A stretch of DNA of 64,000 bases from Geoalkalibacter subterraneus (GTDB lineage Bacteria > Desulfobacterota > Desulfuromonadia > Desulfuromonadales > Geoalkalibacteraceae): contig NZ_CP010311.1 of assembly GCF_000827125.1 (NCBI RefSeq), positions 2,935,001 to 2,999,000 on the forward strand. The letters are read 5' to 3'. Positions 17,336 through 27,811 of the stretch are shown here, in pieces. Under the pieces are notes generated by a model, which worked only from the letters and a program-made list of their open reading frames with translations, had not been told where the DNA came from and made no database searches. The stretch's first letter is position 1. Every line of letters starts with the position of its first letter. Made by a program: the position numbers and the translations under genes.

Positions 17336-20300
17336 TCAGGAAGTTTGGATCCAGCGCTGGAGTTTGGCAGAGAGTTCCGCCATGCGGATCGGCTTGGCGA
17401 GGTAGTCGCTCATGCCGACACGCAGACAGCGTTCGCGGTCGCCGTGCATGGCATGGGCCGTAAGGGCAATGATGGGGATATCCATATGATCGTCGCCACC
17501 CTGGCCGGCGCGAATACGACGGGTGGCTTCCATGCCGTCCATCTCCGGCATCTGCACATCCATCAGAACCAGATCGAACCGGTCTTTGCAGAGGATTTCC
17601 AGCGCCTGGCGGCCGTTTTCAACCTCTTCGGCCTCGAAGCCGAGCCGACGCAGAAACGTCATGGCCAGCTTGCGGTTGACGGGATTATCCTCCGCCAGCA
17701 GGATTTTCCCTTTTTCGACGGGGACATCCTGCTCAGGGCGCTTTTGGTTCGCATCGGGCTTCGTTTCAAGCTGTCCGGAGCGCTGCAACAGAACCTGCTC
17801 CAGCATCTCCATGAGCTTTGCCGTTCGAATCGGCTTGTGCAGCACGCCGAAGAACGGCGGATCCTCATCATTATGCGCTGCCGACGGGCGACTGAGGCGG
17901 CTCAGGACGATGACGGCAGGAGGGTCCTCCTGCCCGGCGCGTCGCAGGGCATGCGCAAGGGGAGCAGTCATAGGGGGCGCAAGGTCGTGGTCCAGGAAAA
18001 CCACCCGCAGCGGCGCGCCTTCGCGGCGTGCCTGTTCGGCGACCGCCAGCACCTGCTCGGGATTGTGCGCAACCCGGACCGAGGCATTGTGGTTTTCAAG
18101 CCGACGGATCAGAAAATCCCGCTGCATGGCCTTGGCGCAGGCAACCAGCATCGGGATGTCTGCACAGTCCAGAGTCGGCGGATCTGAATGACTTTCTTCC
18201 AGGAGCGCCGGTTTCAATGGAATGTTGCAGCGGAAAGTCGTTCCTTTTCCGGGAGCGCTGTCAAAATCGATTGTTCCTCCCATCAGATCCAGCAAGCGCC
18301 GGGTGATGGCCAGTCCCAACCCGGTTCCGCCGAATTGCCGCGTACTGGAGGGGTCACCCTGCTCGAAAGGCAGAAAGAGTTTCTCGCGCTGCTCAGCGGA
18401 GATGCCGACCCCCGTGTCGCGGACTTCGCAACAGATGGTGACCGCCTCATCGCTGCCCCCAGCAAGAGACACCAGAATCACCACCTCGCCACGGGGGGTG
18501 AATTTGACTGCGTTGCTGCCCAGGTTGAGCAATACCTGCCGCAGACGGCCGGGATCTCCCCGTAACCACAGCGGCACGTCAGGCGCAATATAGTTGGTCA
18601 TCTCCACGGGTTTGTCTCCGATCTGCAAGGCAAGCAGATCAACGGATTCCTCCACCAGTTCCAGCAGGTTGAAATCTTCTTCCGCAAGGACGAGACGATC
18701 GGCTTCGATCTTGGAAAAATCAAGGATGTCATTGATGATGGACAGCAGAGACTCGCCGCAGGCGCGCATGGTGCGCACGTACTGTTCCTGCTCTTTGTCG
18801 AGCGCCGTTCCCAACATCAACTCCGCCATGCCGACGATCCCGTTCATAGGCGTGCGGATTTCATGACTCATGTTGGCAAGAAAGCGGCTTTTGGCCTCGT
18901 TGGCGTTGCGGGCCTGTTCCGCCATGCGATTGCTGTGGGCGATGGCCCTCTTGAGGCGCTCGTTGGCTTTTTCCAGCGACTCCTTGGCGCGCAGCAGCTC
19001 CGCCTCGGTTCGCTTGCGCTCGCTGATATCCTCAAAGACTGTGACCATGCCGCGCACGGCGCCCCCTTCAATCAACGGACGACTGGCCGCGCGCACCACG
19101 AATGGCTCGTGGTTGCTGCGCAAAAAGGTGAGTTCTCCATGAAAAGGCCCACGCGAGCGGCACATAGGGCAGTCGCTCCGGTCCCCATTGGAGCTGGCGG
19201 GATGGAAGCTGTCGTGGGGGGACTCCCCCAGAAGCTTGTCCCGGTCGCGACCGATAAGGGAGGCGCCGGCCGGGTTGATGTAAGTCAGCTGACCGGCGGA
19301 ATCGGTCACGTAAAGCCCTTCCCCCATGCTCTCTGCGATCGCCTGAAACTGACGGCGCTCCTGAGCCAGACGGGAGCGGCTCAGCATCAGGCGATACAGA
19401 GCCCAGCCAGCCAGCATCACAAAGAAGGTGGTCAGGGCCAGGTTGGTGAAATAATTAACATCCTGCTCCGCCAGCGCCCGACCCTCCGCGTAAGACGCCA
19501 GATAGCCTGCCAGATCTCCCTGAACATCGGTAATCGGGGTAAAAACAGCGACATAAGCTTTCGCCCCCAGCGTGAGCTTGAAGGCGCCCCCCTCACCCGC
19601 CTCCAGAGCTTGGCGAATATCCGGCCTCTCCGCGATGCGGGCCTCCAGGCGGCGGCTGGTAAAAGACAGGGGCGGCGGAGCATCGGGCAGTTCGCGGCGA
19701 GGGTCTTCCTCCACCCAGGCTCTGGAATCTCCTGCCCAGGGGCCGTAAAGTCCAAGGCTTTCATCAAACAGGTGCCCCAGGGCATCTCTTCGCAGAATCA
19801 GGTTGAACTCGGAATCGGGCTTAAGCTCTGCTATAGCCTGGCGCAAAGTATCAAACGGCAGTCCAAGCTCGACACTTCCAAGCAGGCTGCCATCATCATC
19901 TTCCAGGGGATAAACCGAACGGAACCCCGATATGACCTTCCCGACTTCAAACCCTTCAAAAGTCTGCCTGCGCAACTGGGCCATTCGTATAGCGGGACGC
20001 ACGGTGATCAGCGAGTCACCGCTGAGGTGAGGCGCATGAAAACGCAGCAGGCTGACCGCGCGCGGGAGATGAAACTGGAGCTGCCGCATGCCTCTGGCGC
20101 GAAGCTTCAGGTAAACGGGAAAAAACTTGCGGTAGAGCAGTGCGCGGGCCTGCACCCTTTGCGCTTCGTCCTGCGCCATAACCAGCAGATCAAGGATTTC
20201 CGGGCGGCGGACATACTCGTCCACATAGACGCCCAGCCCGTCCTCAAAAGAACGGACCGTTGCCCGCCAGGCGAGATCCTGCATCTCCAGACGCTGATTG

Positions 20301-20410
20301 AGATAGGCGTTTTTCTGTTCTGCATGCCTTTGCCGAAACATCCCCGCCACCGCCAACCAGGCCAACAGCAGGAAAAGAGCAAACGCAATGCGGTGCCTGA
20401 TACGCATCAT
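17336..20410 (-). CDS. Hybrid sensor histidine kinase/response regulator with periplasmic sensor, PAS and two receivers
   Basis: The 1024-aa protein has a membrane segment at residues 8-25, a periplasmic double-Cache-like sensor at about 30-320, and a second membrane segment near 325-343. It continues with a PAS domain at 350-465, a coiled coil at 470-505, HisKA with His516 (LANMSHEIRTP), and an HATPase with N (GSNAVKFTP), G1 (DTGVGIS) and G2 (GGTGLGLAI) boxes. A first receiver-like domain at 750-875 lacks the usual acidic pair. A complete receiver at 902-1022 has Asp951 (VLMDVQMPEMDG). It starts 45 bp after the upstream PhnD-like gene, and that binding protein is the likely ligand carrier. 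The output target is not in view. Confidence 0.92.
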   Translation of the reverse strand: MMRIRHRIAFALFLLLAWLAVAGMFRQRHAEQKNAYLNQRLEMQDLAWRATVRSFEDGLGVYVDEYVRRPEILDLLVMAQDEAQRVQARALLYRKFFPVYLKLRARGMRQLQFHLPRAVSLLRFHAPHLSGDSLITVRPAIRMAQLRRQTFEGFEVGKVISGFRSVYPLEDDDGSLLGSVELGLPFDTLRQAIAELKPDSEFNLILRRDALGHLFDESLGLYGPWAGDSRAWVEEDPRRELPDAPPPLSFTSRRLEARIAERPDIRQALEAGEGGAFKLTLGAKAYVAVFTPITDVQGDLAGYLASYAEGRALAEQDVNYFTNLALTTFFVMLAGWALYRLMLSRSRLAQERRQFQAIAESMGEGLYVTDSAGQLTYINPAGASLIGRDRDKLLGESPHDSFHPASSNGDRSDCPMCRSRGPFHGELTFLRSNHEPFVVRAASRPLIEGGAVRGMVTVFEDISERKRTEAELLRAKESLEKANERLKRAIAHSNRMAEQARNANEAKSRFLANMSHEIRTPMNGIVGMAELMLGTALDKEQEQYVRTMRACGESLLSIINDILDFSKIEADRLVLAEEDFNLLELVEESVDLLALQIGDKPVEMTNYIAPDVPLWLRGDPGRLRQVLLNLGSNAVKFTPRGEVVILVSLAGGSDEAVTICCEVRDTGVGISAEQREKLFLPFEQGDPSSTRQFGGTGLGLAITRRLLDLMGGTIDFDSAPGKGTTFRCNIPLKPALLEESHSDPPTLDCADIPMLVACAKAMQRDFLIRRLENHNASVRVAHNPEQVLAVAEQARREGAPLRVVFLDHDLAPPMTAPLAHALRRAGQEDPPAVIVLSRLSRPSAAHNDEDPPFFGVLHKPIRTAKLMEMLEQVLLQRSGQLETKPDANQKRPEQDVPVEKGKILLAEDNPVNRKLAMTFLRRLGFEAEEVENGRQALEILCKDRFDLVLMDVQMPEMDGMEATRRIRAGQGGDDHMDIPIIALTAHAMHGDRERCLRVGMSDYLAKPIRMAELSAKLQRWIQTS

Positions 20411-20455
20411 GCCAGGCCGCCTTTTCCAACGAACCTTTTCAAGTCTCCCCCACCC

Positions 20456-21361
20456 TCATTCCTCCCCATCCCGGGAGGAATCCATCAGATAATCGACCGC
20501 GCTGCGGCCGGACTCCTGCAACATCCGCCGCATGCTGCGGTAATCGTCCTCATTGGCACGCACAAACCCCCGCCGTGCCACCCCCCATTCGGTACGCTGA
20601 TCCCGGGAAACGGCAAGAAGCGCCTCGGTGACGGCGTCAATAATCTCGGCGTCGACGGTTTTCCGGTTGACCACCAGGGCAAAGGCCGGCATGGGCGGAG
20701 TTTCATCCAGAACGCGCAGTCCCAGCGAGGCATACCGCCGAGCAATGTGGGTTTTGACTCCGCCGACAGGATACTCGCCGCGAACAACAGCCTGGGCCAC
20801 TGCTGCGTGATTACCAAGTATCTCGAAAGAGGCCGATTGGGGGTCGATGCCGTGCTTTTTCAGCAGGTAGCTCGTAGAGAGAGGGCCGCAGGTGCTTAAA
20901 TGCTGGGTAGATGCCAGAGGGATATGTGCCGCACCCTTCATTTCGGCGATCGACTCGGGACCGTCGAAAGCCGTGACCAGGGCGCAGGTGTAATGGGCGC
21001 TGCCATCCGCCTCGACGAAAAACAGAATCGCCTGCGCCTGTGGGTACTGCTCGCGCAAGGCCACATAAGGGAGGGGGCCGATTTCCGCCAGGTCGATGCG
21101 CCCTTGCTGAAAAGCACGGACCACATCGGCGTTGGCCATTTCGTAATGCAGCTCGATGTCAACGTCCAGTTGATCTTCAAGAAAATCGAGCATGGGCCGG
21201 CTTTCAGCCACCACCTTATCGGCACCAACCAGGGGCAGGGGTGTATAGACCAGTGTCTGCCCGGCAAACAGGAGAGAAGGACTCAGAAGAACGGCCAGAA
21301 ACAAAAGTGTTCTCAGCCGCCTGAAATTTTCAGAAATGCATCTTCTGGCGGGGGGTCTCAT
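20456..21361 (-). CDS. PhnD-like periplasmic phosphate/phosphonate-type substrate-binding protein
   Basis: The start at 21361 is set by a GGAGGAG site. The 301-aa product has an Arg-rich N-terminus, a signal sequence (LRTLLFLAVLLSPSLLFAG), then a type II periplasmic binding fold of the PhnD family (TLVYTPLPLVGADKV, FQQGRIDLAEIGPLPYVALRE, GGVKTHIARRY). No ABC permease or ATPase gene is nearby. Instead the next gene is a hybrid histidine kinase with a periplasmic sensor, so this protein more likely presents a ligand to the kinase than feeds a transporter. The ligand is unknown; phosphonate or phosphite binding should not be assumed from family name. Confidence 0.88.
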   Translation of the reverse strand: MRPPARRCISENFRRLRTLLFLAVLLSPSLLFAGQTLVYTPLPLVGADKVVAESRPMLDFLEDQLDVDIELHYEMANADVVRAFQQGRIDLAEIGPLPYVALREQYPQAQAILFFVEADGSAHYTCALVTAFDGPESIAEMKGAAHIPLASTQHLSTCGPLSTSYLLKKHGIDPQSASFEILGNHAAVAQAVVRGEYPVGGVKTHIARRYASLGLRVLDETPPMPAFALVVNRKTVDAEIIDAVTEALLAVSRDQRTEWGVARRGFVRANEDDYRSMRRMLQESGRSAVDYLMDSSRDGEE

Positions 21362-21466
21362 GATGTCTCCTCCAGACCGGTGGGAAACCCATAAGAAACA
21401 TTCAATCACACATCGAAATAAGTTTAAAGACTTTTTACACTTGTTTGTGTGGCAAAAACAGCGCCG

Positions 21467-23704
21467 TCAGGCCGGTTCCAGCCCGGCGAATTTAAGGAGG
21501 AGTTTTTTCGGCCCGACCCGGTTGAAATAAACGGTGACTTTCTGGTTGTCGCCCTGCCCTTCCAGCCGGCGAACGGTGCCGACCCCGAATTTGACATGGC
21601 GCACCCGCATGCCGATGCGCGGCCCCTGGTCAGGCTCCGGAACCAGCCGCACGTCCTTTTCAAATTCTTCAAACGACTCCTTTTCATCTTCGGCTGAGGA
21701 CTGCTCCGCGCCAGGCATGCCGGCAAACACCGCCGCCAGGTTGTGAGCGGCGGCCTTTGGGGCTCTGTCGGCCTTTGGCGAGTTGGAACTTTTAACCCCG
21801 ACCTGGTCATCAAGCAGGGAAAGAGGGATCTCCGCCAGAAACGGGCTGGGTGGATTGAACTGAAAATCGCCGTAGACACGCCGCCGCCGGGCATGGGTAA
21901 GGTAGAGTTTTTCCATGGCGCGGGTCATCCCCACATAGCAGAGCCGCCGCTCCTCCTCAAGCTCCTCGCCGCCGCGCCCGGCACGGCTGTGGGGGAAAAG
22001 CCCCTCTTCCATACCGGTCATGAAGACCACCGGGAATTCGAGCCCCTTGGCAGCGTGCAGCGTCATGAGGGTGACCCGGTCGAGGCGCCCGTCATAACTG
22101 TCGAGATCGGTCACCAATGCCACCTGCTCGAGGAAATCCTGCAAGGTGCTCTCACGGCCCCGGTGTTCCTCCATACCGGCCAGAAGCTGTTCGAGGTTGT
22201 GCATGCGCTCACGCGCCTCTTCGGTCTTTTCTTCACGCAGTTTCGGCCCGTAGCCGGTCGCCTCAATCAGCTCGGCGGTCAACTCCGGATAGGGGGCTGT
22301 CTCCAGCTTACCGGCGAATTCGTCCATCAGAGCGACGAACGCCGTCACTTTTTTATTCGCCGCAGCGCCCAGAATGCCACGTTCCAGGGCCAGGCGGCAG
22401 GCGGGGAGAAAACCGCCCGCGTCATCTTCGAGTTGGGCGATGCGCGCCACGGTGGTCGCCCCGATGCCACGCGCCGGCACATTGACGATACGTTTGGCCG
22501 AAACCGTATCGGCCGGATTCACCAGCACCCGCAGATAGGCAAGGATGTCCTTGACTTCCATGCGGGAGAAAAATTTGATGCCGCCGATCATGACGTAGGG
22601 CAGGCGCTCCTGTACCAGCGCTTCCTCCAGCGGACGCGACTGGGCATTGGTGCGGTAGAAAACGGCCATTTCGCCCAGGGGACGCCCGGCGCGATGCAGG
22701 CGGGCGATCTCGCGCGCAACGAAACGCGCCTCTTCCAGGTCATCGGGCAGCGCCTCAAGGGTAATTTTCTCCCCTTCCGGATTGTCGGTCCATAGGCTCT
22801 TGCCGGTACGCCCGATATTGCGCGCCACCACTTCCCCGGCAGCATCAAGGATGGTTCGGGTGGAACGATAATTCTGCTCGAGCCGAATCACGGTGGTATC
22901 GGGGTAGTCCCGCTCGAAACCGAGGATATTGCCCACCTCGGCGCCACGCCAACGGTAGATGGACTGATCGTCATCCCCCACCACGCACAGGTTGCGGCTG
23001 CCGTCGGCCAGCAGACGGGTCAGCTCGTACTGCACTGCGTTGGTATCCTGAAACTCATCCACCAGCACGTAGCGAAACCGCTCCTGCCAGCGCCGCAGGA
23101 TATCCTCTTCGTTGCGCAGAAGATGCACGGTGAGCATGATCAGGTCGCCGAAGTCGAGCGCATTGGCGAGCCGCAGCCGCTTCTGATAGAGGTCGTAGAT
23201 CCTCACCAGCTGCTCGCCGCGGAAATCGTCCCGGTCACATTCCTCGGGCAGCAGTCCGCGGTTTTTGAACCCATCGATCGCTGCAGCGGCGGCCCGCGGC
23301 TTGAAGGACTTCTCGGAAACACCCAGTTCTTTGAGCACATCCCGCAGCAGGCGCTCCTGGTCCTGGTCGTCGTAGATGGTAAAATCGGAGGTATAGCCGA
23401 GAGCCGATATTTCGCGCCGCAGAATGCGCACACAGAGGGAATGAAACGTCGACACCCAGGGCAGCTCGCCGCCGCCCAGCAGCTGTTCGATGCGCTCGCG
23501 CATCTCGCCGGCCGCCTTGTTGGTAAAGGTCACCGCCAGAATCTGCCAGGGCGCAACGCCGTGTTCACGGATCAGCCAGGCGACGCGATGGGTCAGGGTA
23601 CGAGTCTTACCGGAACCGGCGCCGGCCAGCAGCAGAAGCGCTCCGTCGCCGTGCTGCACGGCCTGGCGCTGCATGGGGTTGAGCTGTGTCAGAAGATCGG
23701 TCAT
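21467..23704 (-). CDS. pcrA: ATP-dependent DNA helicase UvrD/PcrA
   Basis: This is a superfamily 1A 3'-5' helicase acting in nucleotide-excision and mismatch repair and in clearing RecA filaments. At 745 aa it is typical. Motif I LAGAGSGKTRTL is at residue 27, motif II DEFQD near 216, motif III GDDDQSIYRWRGA near 243, motif IV LEQNYRST near 278, and motifs V-VI (MTLHAAKGLEFPVVFMTG, RRLCYVGMTRA) at about 555-620. The C-terminus ends in the RNA-polymerase-binding Tudor-like domain (VRHVKFGVGTVRRLEGQGDN). It is transcribed alone. Confidence 0.95.
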   Translation of the reverse strand: MTDLLTQLNPMQRQAVQHGDGALLLLAGAGSGKTRTLTHRVAWLIREHGVAPWQILAVTFTNKAAGEMRERIEQLLGGGELPWVSTFHSLCVRILRREISALGYTSDFTIYDDQDQERLLRDVLKELGVSEKSFKPRAAAAAIDGFKNRGLLPEECDRDDFRGEQLVRIYDLYQKRLRLANALDFGDLIMLTVHLLRNEEDILRRWQERFRYVLVDEFQDTNAVQYELTRLLADGSRNLCVVGDDDQSIYRWRGAEVGNILGFERDYPDTTVIRLEQNYRSTRTILDAAGEVVARNIGRTGKSLWTDNPEGEKITLEALPDDLEEARFVAREIARLHRAGRPLGEMAVFYRTNAQSRPLEEALVQERLPYVMIGGIKFFSRMEVKDILAYLRVLVNPADTVSAKRIVNVPARGIGATTVARIAQLEDDAGGFLPACRLALERGILGAAANKKVTAFVALMDEFAGKLETAPYPELTAELIEATGYGPKLREEKTEEARERMHNLEQLLAGMEEHRGRESTLQDFLEQVALVTDLDSYDGRLDRVTLMTLHAAKGLEFPVVFMTGMEEGLFPHSRAGRGGEELEEERRLCYVGMTRAMEKLYLTHARRRRVYGDFQFNPPSPFLAEIPLSLLDDQVGVKSSNSPKADRAPKAAAHNLAAVFAGMPGAEQSSAEDEKESFEEFEKDVRLVPEPDQGPRIGMRVRHVKFGVGTVRRLEGQGDNQKVTVYFNRVGPKKLLLKFAGLEPA

Positions 23705-23740
23705 AAGATCACTTGTCGTTTCAGGGGAAAAACAGATTAT

Positions 23741-23886
23741 TTACCGCGGAGAGCGCGGAGAAAAACCATTTATGAATTATGAATCAAATGAATCTTTGCT
23801 CGAGCCTTTGACTTTGACTTTGCGTCTCTGCCAAAGTCTCCGCGCCTCTGCGTTGAGATTTTTCTTAGCGTTCTTAGAGCCTTAGT
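23741..23886. repeat. Probable dispersed intergenic repeat fragment
   Basis: The gap between the clc and helicase genes contains phrases such as CGCGGAGAGCGCGGAG and, 85 bp on, GTCTCCGCGCCTCTGCG followed by TTCTTAGCGTTCTTAGAG. These are partly complementary and resemble a type of low-complexity intergenic repeat I have seen in many unrelated bacterial genomes. No coding potential is evident. Confidence 0.4.
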
Positions 23887-23896
23887 GGCTCCCCTA

Positions 23897-25774
23897 CTAC
23901 AAAACATCCTCCGACAACGTCCGCGACATAAGCGCCCGGTTGTAGGCCGAAACCATATCGCGGCGCGAGATGATCCCCACCAGCTTGCGCTTGTCATCGC
24001 GATCCACCACCGGCAGCTGCTCGATATTGCGGTAGCCGATTCTGCGCATGGCGGCATCGAGGTTTTCGTCCTCGGTCACGGTGATCACATCGAGGGTTGC
24101 AAGCTCCTTGATCACCACCAGGTCCATCAACTCTTTCTCGAACACCGCGCCGAGAAAATCCTGCACTGAAATGATCCCCGTCAGCCTGCCCGCCTGATCT
24201 ACCAGCGGGAAATTGGTATGACGGGTGGTGGCGATGAAATCAGCGAACTGGCCCAGAGTCATGTGTTCAGGGACGGATTCGGGGTCGCGCACCATGACCT
24301 CGCCGACCCGCAGCGATTTCATAATGTTGCGCTCCTTGCCCGCCTCCAGGTCGATGCCGGCCTTGGACAGCTCCACCGTATCGAGGCTGTCTTTTTTGAA
24401 ATGACGGCTGATGGCGGTGCCGATCACGCAGGACAGCATGATGGGGATGATAACCTCGTAGCTTGCGGTCATCTCGAACAGCAGAAAAATGGCGGTCATC
24501 GGCGCATGGGTCGCCGCCGACAGAAAAGCCCCCATCCCCACCAGCGCATAGGCGCCGGGCGAAATACCAAAGGTGGGAAAGACCATCTGCAGCACCTTGC
24601 CGAACGCGCCGCCGGTCACCGCACCGATATAGAGCGCCGGGGCAAACAGGCCGCCCGGCAGGCCGGAGCCGAGAGTGACGGAAGTCGCCAGCGCCTTCAT
24701 CAGAACCAGCGCCGCCAGGACATACCAGATCCCCTCGCCGTGCAGCACGCGCTCCATGAAATGGTAGCCGTTGCCGAACACCTGGGGAAAACCGATCCCC
24801 ATGATCCCTACCAGCAGGCCACCGAATATCGGCTTGACCAGTCGGTGCATGCGCAGGCGGTCAAAGGCCTCCTTGATGCGATAATGGATATCGATAAAAC
24901 CCGATGCCAGCACGCCCACCAGCATGCCCAGAACCAGGTAAAAAACCAGCTCCCAATGATTGCTCAGGGCATATGGGGGCACCGCAAAAGCGGGAATGTT
25001 ACCGAGCAGCGCACGCGACACCACGGTACTCATGCCGCTGGCGACCACGATGGAGGTGAAACTGGAAAGTTCGAAGGAAGAGAGCAGCACGATTTCGGTG
25101 GCGAAGAAAACACCGGCGATAGGGGCGTTGAACGTCGCCGCCACGCCGCCGGAAACCCCGCAGGCCACCAGCACCTTGAGGCGATCGCCGCTGACGCGAA
25201 ACGCCTGGCCGAACTGGCTGCCTACCGCGCCGCCGATCTGGGCGATGGGCCCCTCCTGCCCGGCAGAACCGCCGGTACCGATGGTGATCGCTGAAGCCGC
25301 GCCCCGAGTAAAAATGGTGCGCATGGGGATCTTGGCGCCGCGCAGATTGACGATTTCCAGAAAGCGTGGAAAACCGTATTTGAGGTCCCTCGGAAAGAAA
25401 ACGCCGAAAAAAATCATCAGCAAACCGCCGATGACGGGGAAGATAAAAACCAGCAGCCGTCCCCAGGTCCAGTGGTCGAAGGACACGCCGAACAGATCAA
25501 GCCCCTGCTTGATGATCGCCCACTCGAAAAATTCGATGGTGACGCGAAAAACATAGTTGCATAGCCCCGACAGCAACCCGATCACCACCGCCATGGCAAT
25601 CATGAAGGTGTTTTCGCTGATGCGGAAACGGGTCTGGAAGGCTGTGCTCAGGCCGCGCAGGCGGTTAAAGACGATTCTTTTGTAAAAAGGCTGTGATTTC
25701 ACGTTGGCAGCCAGTTTGCCCCGTAAAAAACGGGACACTGTCAAGGGGAAGAGGAAAAACGCACCGAGCCGCAC
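23897..25774 (-). CDS. CLC-family chloride channel/transporter with C-terminal CBS pair
   Basis: The 625-aa protein has a CLC membrane domain at about residues 50-450 and two CBS domains at about 480-615. The anion-pathway motifs are present in variant form: GGSAGQEGPIAQIG near residue 165 carries the gating-type Glu, and GSGLPGGLFAPALYIGA near 365 carries the second selectivity motif. CBS pairs usually bind adenine nucleotides and gate transport. The best open reading start is a GTG at 25774 with no good ribosome site; a later start (for example GTG at codon 25) is possible, and the first 50 residues are poorly conserved in type. No fluoride riboswitch was seen upstream. Confidence 0.88.
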   Translation of the reverse strand: MRLGAFFLFPLTVSRFLRGKLAANVKSQPFYKRIVFNRLRGLSTAFQTRFRISENTFMIAMAVVIGLLSGLCNYVFRVTIEFFEWAIIKQGLDLFGVSFDHWTWGRLLVFIFPVIGGLLMIFFGVFFPRDLKYGFPRFLEIVNLRGAKIPMRTIFTRGAASAITIGTGGSAGQEGPIAQIGGAVGSQFGQAFRVSGDRLKVLVACGVSGGVAATFNAPIAGVFFATEIVLLSSFELSSFTSIVVASGMSTVVSRALLGNIPAFAVPPYALSNHWELVFYLVLGMLVGVLASGFIDIHYRIKEAFDRLRMHRLVKPIFGGLLVGIMGIGFPQVFGNGYHFMERVLHGEGIWYVLAALVLMKALATSVTLGSGLPGGLFAPALYIGAVTGGAFGKVLQMVFPTFGISPGAYALVGMGAFLSAATHAPMTAIFLLFEMTASYEVIIPIMLSCVIGTAISRHFKKDSLDTVELSKAGIDLEAGKERNIMKSLRVGEVMVRDPESVPEHMTLGQFADFIATTRHTNFPLVDQAGRLTGIISVQDFLGAVFEKELMDLVVIKELATLDVITVTEDENLDAAMRRIGYRNIEQLPVVDRDDKRKLVGIISRRDMVSAYNRALMSRTLSEDVL

Positions 25775-25894
25775 TGTGCGGCAAAAGAACGACTCTTTAT
25801 GCTATTTTTTTTAAAGCCAGGAATCAACCCGCAATCGGGGAGACGGGAGAAAAAATTCTGTAGGGAAAGGAAGATACCCCCGGGAGAGGAAAAA

Positions 25895-27811
25895 TCAGCT
25901 GCCTTGCCCCTGCGCGAAACAGGCCGGGCGGATGATGCTGGAGCCGGGCGAAGTTTTCTTGCGGGTCAGAAAAGCCTGTGCTTCCTCTGCCGGGACGGCC
26001 GGCGAGAAAAGAAAGCCCTGCCCCTGATGACAGCCCTTTTCTCGCAGCAGACGTGATTGCTCCTCTGTCTCCACACCCTCGGCAATGATCTCCATGTTCA
26101 TGTTGCGCCCGAGCGCAATGATGGAACCGGCAATGGCGGCATCATTCTGATCGCGGTCGATATCGCGCACAAAGGACTGGTCGATTTTGAGCTTGGAGAT
26201 GGGGAAGCGTTTGAGGTAGCCGAGCGAAGAATAGCCGGTGCCGAAATCATCAATCGCCAGATGCACTCCGCGGATTTTCAGATCGGTCAGAGTCATGATG
26301 GTGTCTTCGAAGTTGCGCATGGCGATGGTTTCGGTGATTTCGAGTTCCAGCCAATGGGGATCAAGTTCACTTTCTTCCAGCACCGCATCGACATGGTCAA
26401 TGAAATCGGGCTGCCGGAATTCGCGCGCGGAGATATTGACTGCGAAGCGCACAGGGGCATAACCCTGTATCTGCCAGTCCCGCGCCTGCCGGCAAACCGT
26501 CTGCATCACCCAGTGGCCCAGCGGGACAATCAGGCCGGTTTCCTCCGCCAGCGGAATGAATTCGCCGGGAGACACCATGCCGTGCTCCGGGTGATTCCAG
26601 CGCAGCAGCGCTTCGAAACCGACCAGCTTCCCGCTGCGCAGATCGAACTGCGGCTGATAGAAGACCTGCAGCTGGCTCTCTTCCATTGCTCTGCGCAGAT
26701 TGCCTTCCATAATGAGCAGATCGCGGGTCCGCAGGTTCATCTCCGGACGATAGAATTGATAGTTGTTGCGCCCTTCCTCTTTGGCCCGGTACATAGCCGC
26801 ATCGGCAAATTTGAGCAGACTTTCTGCGTCCTGGGCGTCGTGAGGGTAGAGACTGATGCCGATGCTGGTGCTCAGGAACAGATCCTGGGGCCCGGCGCGA
26901 AAGCCGCGCCCCATGGCGCGCAGGATATTGCGGGCCACCACCGCCACGGTCTTCATATCCTCGACCTGCGGCAGAACCACGACAAATTCGTCGCCTCCCA
27001 CACGCGCCACCAGGTCGCTGCCGCGCAGGCTTTCCAGCAGGCGGCCCGATACTTCGCGCAGCACCTGGTCACCCGTTTCATGGCCGAGAGAATCATTGAT
27101 GTTCTTGAAGCGGTCGAGGTCGAGAAAAAGCAGGGCCAGCGGCATTTTCTCTTTTCGCGCGCTTTCCATCATCTCCCGCAGCCGCTGGTTGAACCTCAGA
27201 CGGTTGGGAAGATTGGTCAATGGATCATGGTGGGCCAGATAATTGAGGCGATCCTGATTCTCCCGCAAGGTCGCCTCCACCGCCAGACGGTCGCTGATAT
27301 CGCGCGCTGCCTGGATGATGCCGCGCAGAGAACCGTCCGGATTCCACAGCGGCGAAGCGCTGACCTCGAATGTGCGGGTGCGTCCGTCGCCCAATAGATG
27401 ACGATGGACCACCCGCGCCGTCTTGCCGGTGCGACGCACCTCGCGCAGCGGGCAGATTTCCCCATCTTCGCTGCAGGGCCGCTCGCTGCCGTGCACCACA
27501 CGGTAACAGCGAAGCTCGGCAGGCGCATCCTTGCCGGGCGGCAGATACATGCGCGAAGCCTGATTCATCATCAGGATGCGGTGTTCGGTATCGACGACCA
27601 TAGTGGGATCAGCCACACCGTCGATCACCGTCTGCAGAAAGCCCCTCTCCTGCTGCAGTGCATCTTCGGCTTCCCGGCGACGCGCCGCCTCACGCCGGGC
27701 TCCGATCATCTCGTGCAGGCGAAAAATCTGGCAGGCGGCCAACACCATAGCGCTTGCACCCAGTGCCCACTGGGCGACAATCGAGGCTTGCTGAAGAGAT
27801 AAAAAGGTCAT
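25895..27811 (-). CDS. PAS-GGDEF-EAL cyclic-di-GMP turnover protein
   Basis: The 638-aa protein has one N-terminal membrane segment ([20 protein letters not shown]), a short coiled coil, a PAS domain at about 55-180, GGDEF at about 200-360 and EAL at about 375-625. The cyclase active site GGDEF is intact, and a canonical inhibitory I-site (RGSD, five residues before GGDEF) is present. The phosphodiesterase residues are intact ([44 protein letters not shown]). Both activities are therefore possible and the net output cannot be predicted. It is monocistronic. Confidence 0.92.
   Translation of the reverse strand: MTFLSLQQASIVAQWALGASAMVLAACQIFRLHEMIGARREAARRREAEDALQQERGFLQTVIDGVADPTMVVDTEHRILMMNQASRMYLPPGKDAPAELRCYRVVHGSERPCSEDGEICPLREVRRTGKTARVVHRHLLGDGRTRTFEVSASPLWNPDGSLRGIIQAARDISDRLAVEATLRENQDRLNYLAHHDPLTNLPNRLRFNQRLREMMESARKEKMPLALLFLDLDRFKNINDSLGHETGDQVLREVSGRLLESLRGSDLVARVGGDEFVVVLPQVEDMKTVAVVARNILRAMGRGFRAGPQDLFLSTSIGISLYPHDAQDAESLLKFADAAMYRAKEEGRNNYQFYRPEMNLRTRDLLIMEGNLRRAMEESQLQVFYQPQFDLRSGKLVGFEALLRWNHPEHGMVSPGEFIPLAEETGLIVPLGHWVMQTVCRQARDWQIQGYAPVRFAVNISAREFRQPDFIDHVDAVLEESELDPHWLELEITETIAMRNFEDTIMTLTDLKIRGVHLAIDDFGTGYSSLGYLKRFPISKLKIDQSFVRDIDRDQNDAAIAGSIIALGRNMNMEIIAEGVETEEQSRLLREKGCHQGQGFLFSPAVPAEEAQAFLTRKKTSPGSSIIRPACFAQGQGS

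Noticed and set aside
18863-20899. Long plus-strand open frame (678 codons)
   Set aside because: It is antisense to the hybrid kinase and PhnD-like gene, whose domains are unambiguous on the minus strand.
25868-25885. Shared GATACCCCCGGGA string with 45827-45839
   Set aside because: A 13-bp match with no matching flanks or structure is compatible with chance in GC-rich DNA.
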